Notes: generated from the letters alone by a model not told the origin. 21,972 nt of DNA from a virus (IMGVR_UViG_3300045995_001308:1-21972); one strand, 5' to 3'. Shown: positions 1-7,001, counted from the stretch's first letter. Program-made: numbers and translations.

Positions 1-2
1 AT

Positions 3-575
3 GCTCTGCGCCTGCAGATTGTCAATGTAAAACAGGTCCACGATGCCGACATAGCCGCCGGCTTCGGAGTTGTCGAGATGCCCGACGCCCTGGCGAAAAA
101 ATACCGCGGCTATGCCCGGGAACTGGGCTGGCAATTCCTCTTTCCGGCCCAGTCCCGATGGGTTGCATCCGATGGCAGTCAGGGCCGCCCACATATCCAC
201 GTCAGCGCCGTTCAAAAGTCGTTTCAGATATCCCGCAAAAAGGCGGGAATCCTCAAACCGGCCACCCCTCACTGCCTGCGCCACTCCTGTGCCACTCACC
301 TGCTGGAAGATGGCGTTGACATCCGCCTCGTTCAAAAACTGCTTGGCCACGCCAAGGTTACCACCACCGAAATCTACACGCAATGCACACAGCGGCGTTC
401 CGGCTTCCGCAACCCGCTCGACCGCCTGTTCGGTTTTGCAGAGGACGTAATCGAGATAGCCGTCCCGGATGAAGTCCGCCGCTGGCTCATCGCCCATGCG
501 TCACGCCTCGGGCTCACCCCCGCAGAGGATGCCCGGCAGATACTCGCCACCGTGGCGCAAGGGGGTATGCTTTGA
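3..575 (+). CDS. Integron-type tyrosine recombinase, 3' part (5' end outside window), with C-terminal extension
   Basis: This is the C-terminal catalytic part of a tyrosine recombinase. The frame is open from the first bases, so the gene starts upstream and the first catalytic Arg is not visible. The segment [21 protein letters not shown] (here split by description: DALAKKY, then [11 protein letters not shown]) matches the extra helix region typical of integron integrases. Box II follows as [12 protein letters not shown] (nt 270-305), then LLGH (His at nt 348) and the nucleophile Tyr in TEIYTQ (nt 375-377). Known IntI proteins end shortly after a motif like RNPLDRLF; here about 45 more residues follow (nt 432-572). 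This tail has the pattern [13 protein letters not shown] then [12 protein letters not shown], resembling a ribbon-helix-helix antitoxin-like domain. Recombinase identity is firm, the integron subtype is likely, and the tail assignment is inference. Confidence 0.85.
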   Translation, partial: ALRLQIVNVKQVHDADIAAGFGVVEMPDALAKKYRGYARELGWQFLFPAQSRWVASDGSQGRPHIHVSAVQKSFQISRKKAGILKPATPHCLRHSCATHLLEDGVDIRLVQKLLGHAKVTTTEIYTQCTQRRSGFRNPLDRLFGFAEDVIEIAVPDEVRRWLIAHASRLGLTPAEDARQILATVAQGGML

Positions 576-862
576 GACGAGGTGCCAGGTTCGAGGTTCT
601 AGGAGCGAAAATCTATCAATTCCCTGCTACAAAATTCATCCGCAATGGGCTTGCCCGCCAATGGTGGCACTTGCTTACAGAAGTGATTGAAATCGGATGT
701 GCTCTACTCCGTGGAGATCTGCAGCACGCGGCAACCGAAACATGGGACACCCGCCATAGCGCCGAAACACTTCACAGAATACTGGCAGGCAAAGGCGCCG
801 ATGTGGAGATGGCAAGGGAAGAGGTTCTGAGCAACAACCTGGAGAGAGACTATTATGCCTGA
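572..862 (+). CDS. Small phage protein, possibly MazG-like nucleotide pyrophosphohydrolase
   Basis: A 96-residue frame from a TTG that overlaps the recombinase stop (TTGA). The first 13 codons are read through a short 7-bp repeat (580-607), so the native start may be later. A Shine-Dalgarno-like AGGAG at 601-605 sits five bases before an in-frame ATC codon at 611, which suggests a lost or unusual start there. The middle has acidic, helical segments ([21 protein letters not shown]) and the C-terminus reads [18 protein letters not shown], a pattern like the end of phage MazG-type housecleaning enzymes. That family match is a guess from pattern only. It overlaps the next gene by eight bases. Confidence 0.5.
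   Translation: MRRGARFEVLGAKIYQFPATKFIRNGLARQWWHLLTEVIEIGCALLRGDLQHAATETWDTRHSAETLHRILAGKGADVEMAREEVLSNNLERDYYA
580..607 (+). repeat. Short tandem 7-bp repeat at gene junction
   Basis: Four consecutive 7-mers, AGGTGCC, AGGTTCG, AGGTTCT and AGGAGCG, lie directly after the recombinase stop. The array is imperfect, and the first three units share AGGT. It is read as codons 4-12 of the 572 frame, but that frame probably includes it only by chance. Confidence 0.5.
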
Positions 863-1145
863 GCATTATCCGAAACATACCAAGGCGGTAACCGCGTCCT
901 GCCGGAAATGCGGACGGCAAACATTACACAGGGTTGACAATGGCATCCTCGGCTCCTGCCTGGAGCAACATTTTGACGGACTCAGCACTGCTCAGCGCCG
1001 CAAAAGGGAAACGAGAGAGTTGGAGTCACAGCAACCAACCCTATTCGACAAACCGGCCTGCAACCACCTCCCGGTTGACAAGCGCGAATTTATCGACGGG
1101 GTCTCATCTGCACCATGTGCCGTGCCGGCCTGCGGGAAAAGGTAA
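855..1145 (+). CDS. Small zinc-ribbon-like phage protein
   Basis: This 96-residue protein starts with an ATG inside the end of the previous gene, as expected for translational coupling. Its N-terminal third holds a CRKCG knuckle at residues 16-20 followed by QTLHRVDNG and a further Cys, then a charged helix (STAQRRKRETRELESQQ). The knuckle suggests a small zinc-binding fold or a DNA- or RNA-binding accessory protein. The C-terminus has two more cysteines (APCAVPACG). No function can be assigned. Its place between recombinase and packaging genes is typical of late-region accessory genes of prophages. Confidence 0.6.
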   Translation: MPEHYPKHTKAVTASCRKCGRQTLHRVDNGILGSCLEQHFDGLSTAQRRKRETRELESQQPTLFDKPACNHLPVDKREFIDGVSSAPCAVPACGKR

Positions 1146-1151
1146 AGTCTG

Positions 1152-1298
1152 ATGTTTAGCCCCAAATTCTTCCCGACAGTGATGATTGTCCTCGATGTCG
1201 CCGCTGCTGTCGGTTATGCCGTGGGGAGTGAAGGCGATTGGCGTAAAGTAGTTTACTGGCTGTCGGCGGCCGTGCTCACAACCGTAGTGACCTGGTGA
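1152..1298 (+). CDS. 48-aa small membrane protein
   Basis: A short gene of 48 codons between the zinc-ribbon-like gene (six-base gap) and the terminase small subunit. It starts MFSPKFFPTVMIVLD and has two hydrophobic stretches: roughly residues 8-24 (TVMIVLDVAAAVGYAV) and 34-47 (VYWLSAAVLTTVVT), separated by a charged turn, GSEGDWRK. This is a helical hairpin with a cytoplasmic or periplasmic loop. The fit into the gap and the clean membrane pattern support a real gene. The role is unknown; similar tiny two-helix proteins occur near phage packaging genes. Confidence 0.65.
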   Translation: MFSPKFFPTVMIVLDVAAAVGYAVGSEGDWRKVVYWLSAAVLTTVVTW

Positions 1299-1302
1299 AA
1301 TA

Positions 1303-1863
1303 ATGACCGCCTCCTTCACCCCAAAACAGCTCTACAAGAACCGCGCCGAGGCCTACAGGCTGTTTATCCTGCCGCAGGGCCTCCCCGTCGGACAGACGAC
1401 ATTCTACAACCATGCCGAGCGGCTCGGGATGGTTCGGACCGATAAGAGCCTGGAACTGGCGGCGCTGATGGCTTATGTCAAGGAGGAATTGAAGATAGAT
1501 CCCGCTACCGGTCAGTCCCTGGTGGAGCGGGAGCAGGAAAAAAGGAGCAGTGATCTCGATCTGCGCGAAAAAGAACTGAAGGTTGGAAAACTTGAGCGGG
1601 AAAAAGAACGGGAAGACGGCAAAACACTGACAAAAGACGAATCTCGGGCGCAAATTGTGGCCATTCTGGGGATGCTCCGCACCGCTTTGAAGCGTTGGTA
1701 CCGCACAGGGACGCATGAAATCATTAAGAAATGTGCTGGCGACCATAGCCGCGAAAACGAAGTTTATGAATACCTCGATCTGCTGCTCCGCCACGCCTTC
1801 AACGATGTCGCCGGCGCCGGTAAAATCGAGGGGATGCTGGTGAAAAGCAAGGGCGAAGAGTGA
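1303..1863 (+). CDS. Putative phage terminase small subunit (DNA-recognition protein)
   Basis: A 186-residue protein directly before the large terminase. The N-terminal 60 residues (KQLYKNRAEAYRLFILPQG, then VGQTTFYNHAERLGMV) look like a winged or simple helix-turn-helix, as in lambda Nu1-type proteins that bind the cos or pac region. The middle (about 65-115) is a highly charged coiled coil rich in Glu, Lys and Arg, and the C-terminal part is helical. Small terminase subunits form rings that load the large subunit onto DNA. The assignment rests on position, size and layout; the sequence itself is not decisive. Confidence 0.65.
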   Translation: MTASFTPKQLYKNRAEAYRLFILPQGLPVGQTTFYNHAERLGMVRTDKSLELAALMAYVKEELKIDPATGQSLVEREQEKRSSDLDLREKELKVGKLEREKEREDGKTLTKDESRAQIVAILGMLRTALKRWYRTGTHEIIKKCAGDHSRENEVYEYLDLLLRHAFNDVAGAGKIEGMLVKSKGEE

Positions 1864-1886
1864 AAAGGAGATATTGGAGGGAGCGA

Positions 1887-2036
1887 ATGGTAGACCTTGA
1901 CTCACGATTTAAAGACCTTTGGAGAGATTTGCCGCCATTACCATGGATTTTCCGATGGCTCGAGCCGATGGTGAAACAAATTGCGCAATATTGCTTCAGG
2001 ACTGGCTATTACTACGGGAAGGAATCTGATAAATAG
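1887..2036 (+). CDS. 49-aa hypothetical protein between terminase genes
   Basis: A short frame with a strong ribosome binding site (GGAGG at 1876-1880) before its ATG, ending four bases before the large terminase start. The peptide is aromatic-rich (LWRDLPPLPWIFRWLEPMV, then YYYGKESDK), with a basic, hydrophobic middle that might form one amphipathic helix. The good Shine-Dalgarno and the snug fit between genes are the support. No function is recognised. It may help translation of terL, which has only a poor ribosome binding site of its own. Confidence 0.6.
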   Translation: MVDLDSRFKDLWRDLPPLPWIFRWLEPMVKQIAQYCFRTGYYYGKESDK

Positions 2037-2040
2037 GTAA

Positions 2041-3942
2041 ATGCAAATTATTCCTTTTGAAATAGAGATCCTGCCGTTCCTTCTCGAGGAAACCATCGCC
2101 GCGCTTGACGGTCGGTATGTTGATTTCAATCTTGATACGGCTATCCGGTCGGCTATGCGCATGCCGGAAAAGGTATCCGTGTCCGATTGCGCGGAAAAGT
2201 ACCGCATGGTGACCGCCGTCGATGCGCAGCCGGGTCCCTGGCAAAACGACCTTGTCCCGCACACCGTCGAGCCTATGAACGCCTATGCCGAGCCCTGGGT
2301 GAAGGAGGTTTGGCTTTGCTGGCCGGAGCGGGCTGCCAAAACAAATGTAATGCTAAACTGCCTGGCCTGGACCAAGCTTTTCGATTCCGGCAATGCCTTC
2401 TGGCTGGACCCGGCCGAGGATGACAGCGGCAAGAACGTCAAAACGAAGATTATCCCGATGTTCCGCGAGTCCGAGAAGCTCCGCGATTGTCTCTCTCCCC
2501 GCGCCGATGATACCGGCAAAGGGCTTATTGCCTTTCAGGACGGCACCTATCTTTTCCCCGCCCACTCCAACAGCGCCCGTTCCATGGCCAACTTCTTCGG
2601 CCTGCACAACTTCGGCAACGAAGTCGATAAATACCCGCCGATGACCGGCACCGAAACCAACCCGATCAACCTGATCCGCAAGCGCGGCCGGGACGTTACC
2701 AGGTCAAAGTTCATGTTTTCCAGTACGCCGGCCGGTAGACACATCTACAAAGGGACTTTTGCCTGCCGCCAGGTGAAAGAGCTCTATAACAAGTGCCCAC
2801 ACTGCGGCGAGCTGGTTCTGATGGATGATGAGCACCTCTCCTATCCGCAGGATGCCACGATTGAACAGTTGGAAAACGGAGATGTGGAAATCGGCTACTC
2901 ATGCAACGCCTGCGGTATTGTCTGGGATGAAGAGGATCGCCGAGAATCGTACCGGCATAGCCGGTGGATCTGCATAAAGGGAGAAGACGCCAAGCGGCCT
3001 CGCACCAAGGGCTATCATGCCTCAGCCCTTTGTTTCCCGATGATTCCCCTGACCGAATATTGCTCCAAACACCTGGCGAGCAAGACCGGCGACCTGTCGG
3101 ACCGGATCGATTATGCCCACGGGTACAAGGTCATCGATTACGACCCGGCCCTTGCAGATCGCAAAGAGGATTACATTCTCCGCCTATGCGATGATCGGCC
3201 CGACTCGCTGGTCCCCACTGATATCGACGCCCTTACCATGCATGTCGATACCCAGGATAACGGATTCTGGTATACCATTCGTGCCTGGCGCTTCGGCGAG
3301 GTCCTATCTTCCTGGCTGGTCAGGGGCGGTTTCGTTGATACTCTCGCAGCGCTGGAACTGATCCTTTATGGCGACTGGTATGACATTGCCCATACCCCGC
3401 ACCGTGTCAACTGGGCCATCATCGACACACAGGGGCATCGCACCGCGGAGATATACCTATGGTGCCTCAAGACCGGTGTTATTCCGGCACAAGGGGCGTC
3501 CGGGAACCCTACCCGGTTGGTAAGCGTCTCATCTATTGACAATTTTCCCGGTACCAACAAACCGCTACCCAGCCCGGTCCGGCTGCACACGTTCAATACT
3601 CACAAATTCAAGGATGATCTGGCCTCCAAACTACTCACTGAGCCGTCCGATCCCGGTGCATGGCTTCTTCACAGCGGCATCACCGAGACACAGCAAAAGC
3701 TGCATGAACAGACCGGGGACAAGATAAACCGCAACCTCCAGAATTATGCCGCGCATTTCTGTGTTGAATCCCGTGATGATCGAGGATTATGGTCGAGCCC
3801 AAAGGGGAAGCCGAATCATCTATGGGATTGTGAGGTGATGGCATTGGTGCTCGCTCACGCCGTGCAGATGCACAAGATGCGGCGCGGCCAGGCGGCCGGT
3901 CAACAGCAGGGCAGAAAAACCAGAAGCACTGGAGTGGAATAA
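2041..3942 (+). CDS. terL: Phage terminase large subunit, GpA family
   Basis: The 633-residue DNA-packaging motor and nuclease, of normal length for the lambda gpA family. Recognisable parts are PGPWQNDLVPHTVEPMNAY (64-82), the P-loop region WPERAAKTN (94-102), the Walker B region HNFGNEVDKYP (189-199), the coupling motif FSSTP (226-230), a zinc knuckle made by C252/C255 and C288/C291, and nuclease-domain acidic residues D403, D462 and D596 in HVDTQD, IIDTQG and LWDCEV. The enzyme translocates DNA into the prohead and cuts concatemers. Oddly, the Walker A Gly is Ala (AAKT) and the Walker B Asp is Asn (NE). The downstream gene is not the usual portal neighbour but a transferase cassette. Confidence 0.93.
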   Translation: MQIIPFEIEILPFLLEETIAALDGRYVDFNLDTAIRSAMRMPEKVSVSDCAEKYRMVTAVDAQPGPWQNDLVPHTVEPMNAYAEPWVKEVWLCWPERAAKTNVMLNCLAWTKLFDSGNAFWLDPAEDDSGKNVKTKIIPMFRESEKLRDCLSPRADDTGKGLIAFQDGTYLFPAHSNSARSMANFFGLHNFGNEVDKYPPMTGTETNPINLIRKRGRDVTRSKFMFSSTPAGRHIYKGTFACRQVKELYNKCPHCGELVLMDDEHLSYPQDATIEQLENGDVEIGYSCNACGIVWDEEDRRESYRHSRWICIKGEDAKRPRTKGYHASALCFPMIPLTEYCSKHLASKTGDLSDRIDYAHGYKVIDYDPALADRKEDYILRLCDDRPDSLVPTDIDALTMHVDTQDNGFWYTIRAWRFGEVLSSWLVRGGFVDTLAALELILYGDWYDIAHTPHRVNWAIIDTQGHRTAEIYLWCLKTGVIPAQGASGNPTRLVSVSSIDNFPGTNKPLPSPVRLHTFNTHKFKDDLASKLLTEPSDPGAWLLHSGITETQQKLHEQTGDKINRNLQNYAAHFCVESRDDRGLWSSPKGKPNHLWDCEVMALVLAHAVQMHKMRRGQAAGQQQGRKTRSTGVE

Positions 3943-3954
3943 AAAGGGGGTTAC

Positions 3955-4530
3955 ATGTCATATCTGATAGTTGACGGAATTATCGCGGCCCAGACGCCGG
4001 AGATTGAGGGACCATTTAAAAAAATGCTCGGGGATGTGCAGCAAGTTATAGAAATCGGCTATCTCCATGGCGGTTTCAGCCTCTGGTTGCACAGGAATAA
4101 AAGTCCAGGCTGCGCCCTCGTTTGTTACGACATCACTGGAGAGAATTTGCTGGTTTTCCCTGAGCAGTATATTGATTTCAGAATCGGCGATTGCTTCGCG
4201 CCGGACATAGCCAACGAAATCATTGATCTTCTCCGGCAGCCGCGGAGAACTCTTTTATTATGCGACGGCGGCAACAAAGAAGAAGAATTCAATTTTTATT
4301 GCCCATATTTGAAGCCGGGAGATATTATCATGATGCATGACTATGCTGATAACAATGAAGATTTCGAGAATATAAAGGCGCGCTTAGACTGGCCATCCGG
4401 GCCGGAATCTTTTTATGACAATATCCAGGAAAAGGCCTCAATCTATAACCTTGAAAAGCATCAATATGGTGAAATGAAGTCTGTTCTTTGGGGCTCTTTT
4501 ATCAAGTCGGGATTTGAGGCCCTCCCATGA
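3955..4530 (+). CDS. SAM-dependent methyltransferase-like protein (cephalosporin-hydroxylase/CmcI-like fold)
   Basis: A 191-residue Rossmann-type protein. Residues 31-45 (VIEIGYLHGGFSLWL) form the SAM-binding motif I, CYDI (57-60) ends strand 2 with the acidic residue, GDCF (78-81) follows, and LLCDGGNK (101-108) with LKPGDIIMMHDY (119-130) forms the active-site edge, where CmcI-like enzymes bind metal. Such proteins often accompany glycosyltransferases and methylate sugars or amino-sugar precursors. A Shine-Dalgarno (AGGGGG) precedes the ATG. The gene ends in a four-base overlap with the next glycosyltransferase, so the two are probably co-translated. Substrate is unknown. Confidence 0.75.
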   Translation: MSYLIVDGIIAAQTPEIEGPFKKMLGDVQQVIEIGYLHGGFSLWLHRNKSPGCALVCYDITGENLLVFPEQYIDFRIGDCFAPDIANEIIDLLRQPRRTLLLCDGGNKEEEFNFYCPYLKPGDIIMMHDYADNNEDFENIKARLDWPSGPESFYDNIQEKASIYNLEKHQYGEMKSVLWGSFIKSGFEALP

Positions 4531-5513
4531 ACCTGCTTTTTGCCTCATCCGACCCGTCCGGATGCGGGTTTTATCGGAGCCAACTGCCCGCGCTATTTCT
4601 GGGAAAATATTATGAGGTCATGCATTTCGATGGGACTCAAGCCGAGATCCCGCTCAAGGATGATACCGTGACAATGCTGCAAAGGGCCATCAGCCCCCTG
4701 TTTGAAAAATTCATTGATATTGCGAAGATTAAGGGCCAGAAGGTTATATATGACTTGGACGATAACCTCTGGGAAGTTGGATTCCATAACCCGGCCAAGG
4801 CGGCCTATACTCCGGAGGTGTTGAGGTTGCTGGAGCACATCTTATCAAAAGTCGATGCAGTAACCGTCTCAACGGAGCCCTTGAAACGGTATGTTTCCCG
4901 ATTCCATAACAATATACATATCATCCCTAATTTCATTCCTTTCAGTCCCCCTCCGGAAAAGGCCCGGTCGTGGGTCCGGATCGGATGGGCCGGTTCCAAT
5001 ACCCACGCCAACGACTTCGATGTGCAGTTGTTTAAGGCACTGCAGCGGCTACATGATGAAGAGGCCATAGATGTAGTTTTCTTTGGCTGGCGGCCGCCGC
5101 TTTTATCCCATACCGCCGCATATGTCCCATTTGTCCCATCGTCTGAATTCTATGCAAAGCTGCAAGAGCTCAATTTCACCATCGGCCTGATCCCCTGCGC
5201 CCCCACCATATTCAATGCCAGCAAGAGCAACGTGAAGTATCTGGAATACTCCATGCTCGGCGCCGTATCCGTGGCCTCGGACGTGGTCACCTACAACACC
5301 ACAATAAAGCACGGCATCAACGGGATGCTGGTGAGCAAGCCGAAGCACTGGTATCCGGTATTGAAAGAACTTTGCGGTTCTCCGGAGTTGAGAAAAACGC
5401 TTGCAGACAACGCTCATGCGTTTGTCAGGGATAATTACACGTTTGAACATAATGCGGATCTGCTCCTGGAGAAATACCGGGCGCTTTTTCGAAGCATCGG
5501 AGCGGAAATATGA
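4527..5513 (+). CDS. Glycosyltransferase, GT-B fold (GT4-like)
   Basis: A 328-residue cytosolic sugar transferase with the two-domain GT-B look. The N-terminal domain begins with MNLLFASSDPSGCGFYRSQL and has YDLDDNLWE (75-83) and VDAVTVSTEPL (109-119). The linker and second domain start at RIGWAGSNTHANDFD (151-165). The nucleotide-sugar site is in SNVKYLEYSMLGAVSVAS (234-251), the region matching the E-x7-E motif of GT4 enzymes. It overlaps both neighbours by four bases (ATGA), so it is part of a tight three-gene unit. It may modify virion proteins, cell envelope glycans or DNA; nothing in the sequence decides which. Confidence 0.85.
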   Translation: MNLLFASSDPSGCGFYRSQLPALFLGKYYEVMHFDGTQAEIPLKDDTVTMLQRAISPLFEKFIDIAKIKGQKVIYDLDDNLWEVGFHNPAKAAYTPEVLRLLEHILSKVDAVTVSTEPLKRYVSRFHNNIHIIPNFIPFSPPPEKARSWVRIGWAGSNTHANDFDVQLFKALQRLHDEEAIDVVFFGWRPPLLSHTAAYVPFVPSSEFYAKLQELNFTIGLIPCAPTIFNASKSNVKYLEYSMLGAVSVASDVVTYNTTIKHGINGMLVSKPKHWYPVLKELCGSPELRKTLADNAHAFVRDNYTFEHNADLLLEKYRALFRSIGAEI

Positions 5514-6265
5514 TCGGCATCGGAATCACAACCAGAAACCGTCCACGAATGCTTGAGGTTTGTCTTGAACACTTCATTTGTTTTACGGTTCGGACGGATA
5601 TCAAAATCGTAGTTATCAACGATTTCTCAGATCCTCAATATACCGCGGAGTATGAACAAATCCGCAAAGAGTTCCCTTTTGTCAGGTTCATAGACAACCC
5701 GGAGCACTCCGGAATCGCCAAATCAAAGAATATATGCCTCACCGCGTTATGTAGGGGCGCATGGCCATGCGCCCATGTTTTCCTCTTTGATGATGACTGC
5801 TGGCCGAAAAAGAGCGGCTGGATGGGATATTACATCGAAACAGCGCGTGCGGCTGGCGTCGAGCACCTGCTATGGATGATCGACGGGGTAGAAGATCATC
5901 TCCACATGAAAGCCAAGGGGGACCTGGTCAACGAATTCACCAACTGCATGGGGTGCGTGCAGTTCTTCACCCGCCATGCAGTTGACGTTCTGCAAGGTTT
6001 TAACGAAGAATTCAAGATTTACGGCTATGAACACGCCGAATTATCCCGCAGAGCCATACAGGCAGGGTTGATCGGCGCATACACCGGCTACATAGCCCCG
6101 GCCAGTTGCGGGGATTATATATACACCATGGACATGAATCACACCCATCTGCATGAACCTATCCCGATGGGTCATGAATTGACATTGACGGAATCTATCC
6201 CGTTTGAAGAAAAGATGCGGTATGCCGAAATGAACAGCAAAATCTTCAATTCTTTGCAAAAATAA
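5510..6265 (+). CDS. Glycosyltransferase family 2-like protein (GT-A fold), with repeat-derived insert
   Basis: A 251-residue protein beginning MIGIGITTRNRPRMLEVCLEH, typical of GT2 enzymes, with VVINDFSD (34-41), GIAKSKNICL (68-77) and the metal-binding acidic motif FLFDDDCWP (91-99). The later HAELSRRAIQAG region is the usual catalytic/acceptor segment (general family knowledge). Residues 81-88 (CRGAWPCA) are encoded by a palindromic repeat (5751-5777) sitting just before the DDD motif. That insert looks like an addition relative to the normal spacing. The frame remains open, so the enzyme may still fold. It overlaps the previous gene by four bases. Confidence 0.85.
   Translation: MIGIGITTRNRPRMLEVCLEHFICFTVRTDIKIVVINDFSDPQYTAEYEQIRKEFPFVRFIDNPEHSGIAKSKNICLTALCRGAWPCAHVFLFDDDCWPKKSGWMGYYIETARAAGVEHLLWMIDGVEDHLHMKAKGDLVNEFTNCMGCVQFFTRHAVDVLQGFNEEFKIYGYEHAELSRRAIQAGLIGAYTGYIAPASCGDYIYTMDMNHTHLHEPIPMGHELTLTESIPFEEKMRYAEMNSKIFNSLQK
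5751..5777 (+). repeat. Palindromic repeat inside the GT2 coding frame
   Basis: The left end GTAGGGGC matches the intergenic palindrome at 12002. It contains a perfect 20-bp inverted repeat, GGGCGCATGG (5755-5764) and CCATGCGCCC (5765-5774). The right end lacks the final CTAC of the full element. It is translated as RGAWPC within the glycosyltransferase. Confidence 0.75.
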
Positions 6266-6283
6266 ACGGAAAAGGGGTGGCAA

Positions 6284-6604
6284 ATGGAGATCAGTCAAAC
6301 GAAAAAAAAAGCGGATGAGAGGCAAGTTAGGGTAACGAATCAGGAAATAGCGCAGGTAAAGCGAGACCACATCGAGCGAAATCTCTGTTATTCCCTGCGT
6401 GAAGCGGGGGCGATGTTCGGTAAAGGCGAAAAATGGGCACTCGAGCGCGTGAAGGATGGCGAATTTGTTGCTGTGGACGATCGCGTAAAACAGGAAAAAA
6501 ATGGTCATGGGTTGATTCTTTCCCAGGGAATTAGGGTGACTGCAACGTCAATTGAAATATTCCGCCAAAAATATGAAATTGACGCAGAAAAATTGGCCGG
6601 ATAA
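6284..6604 (+). CDS. Small HTH/excisionase-like DNA-binding protein
   Basis: A 106-residue protein. Residues about 33-62 (LCYSLREAGAMFGKGEKWALERVKDGEFVA) look like a helix-turn-helix of the excisionase/MerR type, where a Leu-Arg-Glu-Ala start and a Gly-containing turn precede a recognition helix. The end (RVTATSIEIFRQKY) resembles the residues that close such domains. The first 30 residues are basic. It is the last gene of the transferase cassette, after an 18-base gap, and lies just before a terminator and a pair of 9-bp direct repeats that it might bind. The function as a DNA-binding protein is likely, the role is not known. Confidence 0.6.
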   Translation: MEISQTKKKADERQVRVTNQEIAQVKRDHIERNLCYSLREAGAMFGKGEKWALERVKDGEFVAVDDRVKQEKNGHGLILSQGIRVTATSIEIFRQKYEIDAEKLAG

Positions 6605-6621
6605 AAAAATAGTTGGAAAAA

Positions 6622-6640
6622 TGTCACCTTTTGTCACCTT
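6622..6640 (+). repeat. Pair of direct repeats TGTCACCTT spaced by 10 bp
   Basis: Two identical 9-mers (6622-6630 and 6632-6640) sit one helical turn apart, just after the stop of the HTH-like gene. This spacing suits a protein-binding site, but the role is inference. Confidence 0.4.
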
Positions 6641-6676
6641 ATACCCCTTCCATATCAAATAATTCCCTTCTATCAT

Positions 6677-6704
6677 AGCCCCACATATTGGGGCTTTCCT
6701 GTTT
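6677..6704 (+). terminator. Rho-independent terminator after the transferase cassette
   Basis: A six-base stem AGCCCC (6677-6682) and GGGGCT (6690-6695) with a seven-base loop is followed by a T-rich tail (TTTCCTGTTTTT). It separates the methyltransferase/glycosyltransferase/HTH genes from the portal operon. The stem is short but the T-run is good. Confidence 0.6.
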
Positions 6705-6718
6705 TTAGCCACTAGATT

Positions 6719-6746
6719 TTGGTTCAAAAGTTTCATAATTCATAAT
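6719..6746 (+). promoter_or_regulatory. Possible sigma70-type promoter before the head operon
   Basis: TTGGTT (6719-6724) and CATAAT (6741-6746) are separated by 16 bases and lie between the terminator and the first head gene. The -35 is weak and the -10 sits in an AT-rich repeat, so it is only a candidate. Confidence 0.22.
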
Positions 6747-6749
6747 TCA
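6735..6749 (+). repeat. ATAATTCAT-type short repeat
   Basis: Two ATAATTC units in tandem precede the head operon. The 9-mer ATAATTCAT also occurs twice at 10022-10044, in another gene gap, so this is a dispersed intergenic motif. Confidence 0.45.
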
Positions 6750-6770
6750 ACCTTCATCCTTGGGGTAAAA

Positions 6771-7001
6771 ATGCCTCTCACTCTTATCCAAGCCGAAGCT
6801 CAACTTGCCAAATACCTGGCCGCCGAAGAGGCAGTCCTGTCCGGTCAATCCTGCCGGCTGAATGCCGGCGGAACGGATCGTGAACTTACCCGTGCCGATC
6901 TCGCCAAGATCCAGCTTGGCATTGAAACATGGAACAGGCGTTGTATCCAGCTCGGCCGCAGTAACGGAATCATGGTACGGGGGGTTACTCTTCTGCCATG
7001 A
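6771..7001 (+). CDS. DUF6148/gpW-like small head-joining protein
   Basis: A 76-residue protein directly before the portal gene, the position of gpW in lambda. It reads MPLTLIQAEAQLAKYLAAEEAVLSGQSC, a helical segment, then a short beta turn (NAGGTDRELTRADLAKIQLGIETWNRR) and ends IMVRGVTLLP. This is the layout of the DUF6148 and gpW families: helix, beta hairpin, and helix starting with LTRADL. GpW closes the portal after packaging and provides the site for the next neck protein. It overlaps the portal gene by four bases (ATGA), supporting coupled translation. The family call is strong on pattern and position; whether it does the gpW job is inferred. Confidence 0.75.
   Translation: MPLTLIQAEAQLAKYLAAEEAVLSGQSCRLNAGGTDRELTRADLAKIQLGIETWNRRCIQLGRSNGIMVRGVTLLP

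Noticed and set aside
1276-1905. A 209-codon minus-strand frame opposite the small terminase
   Set aside because: Shadow frame; the plus-strand gene has the right order and overlaps, and the minus frame spans three plus-strand genes.
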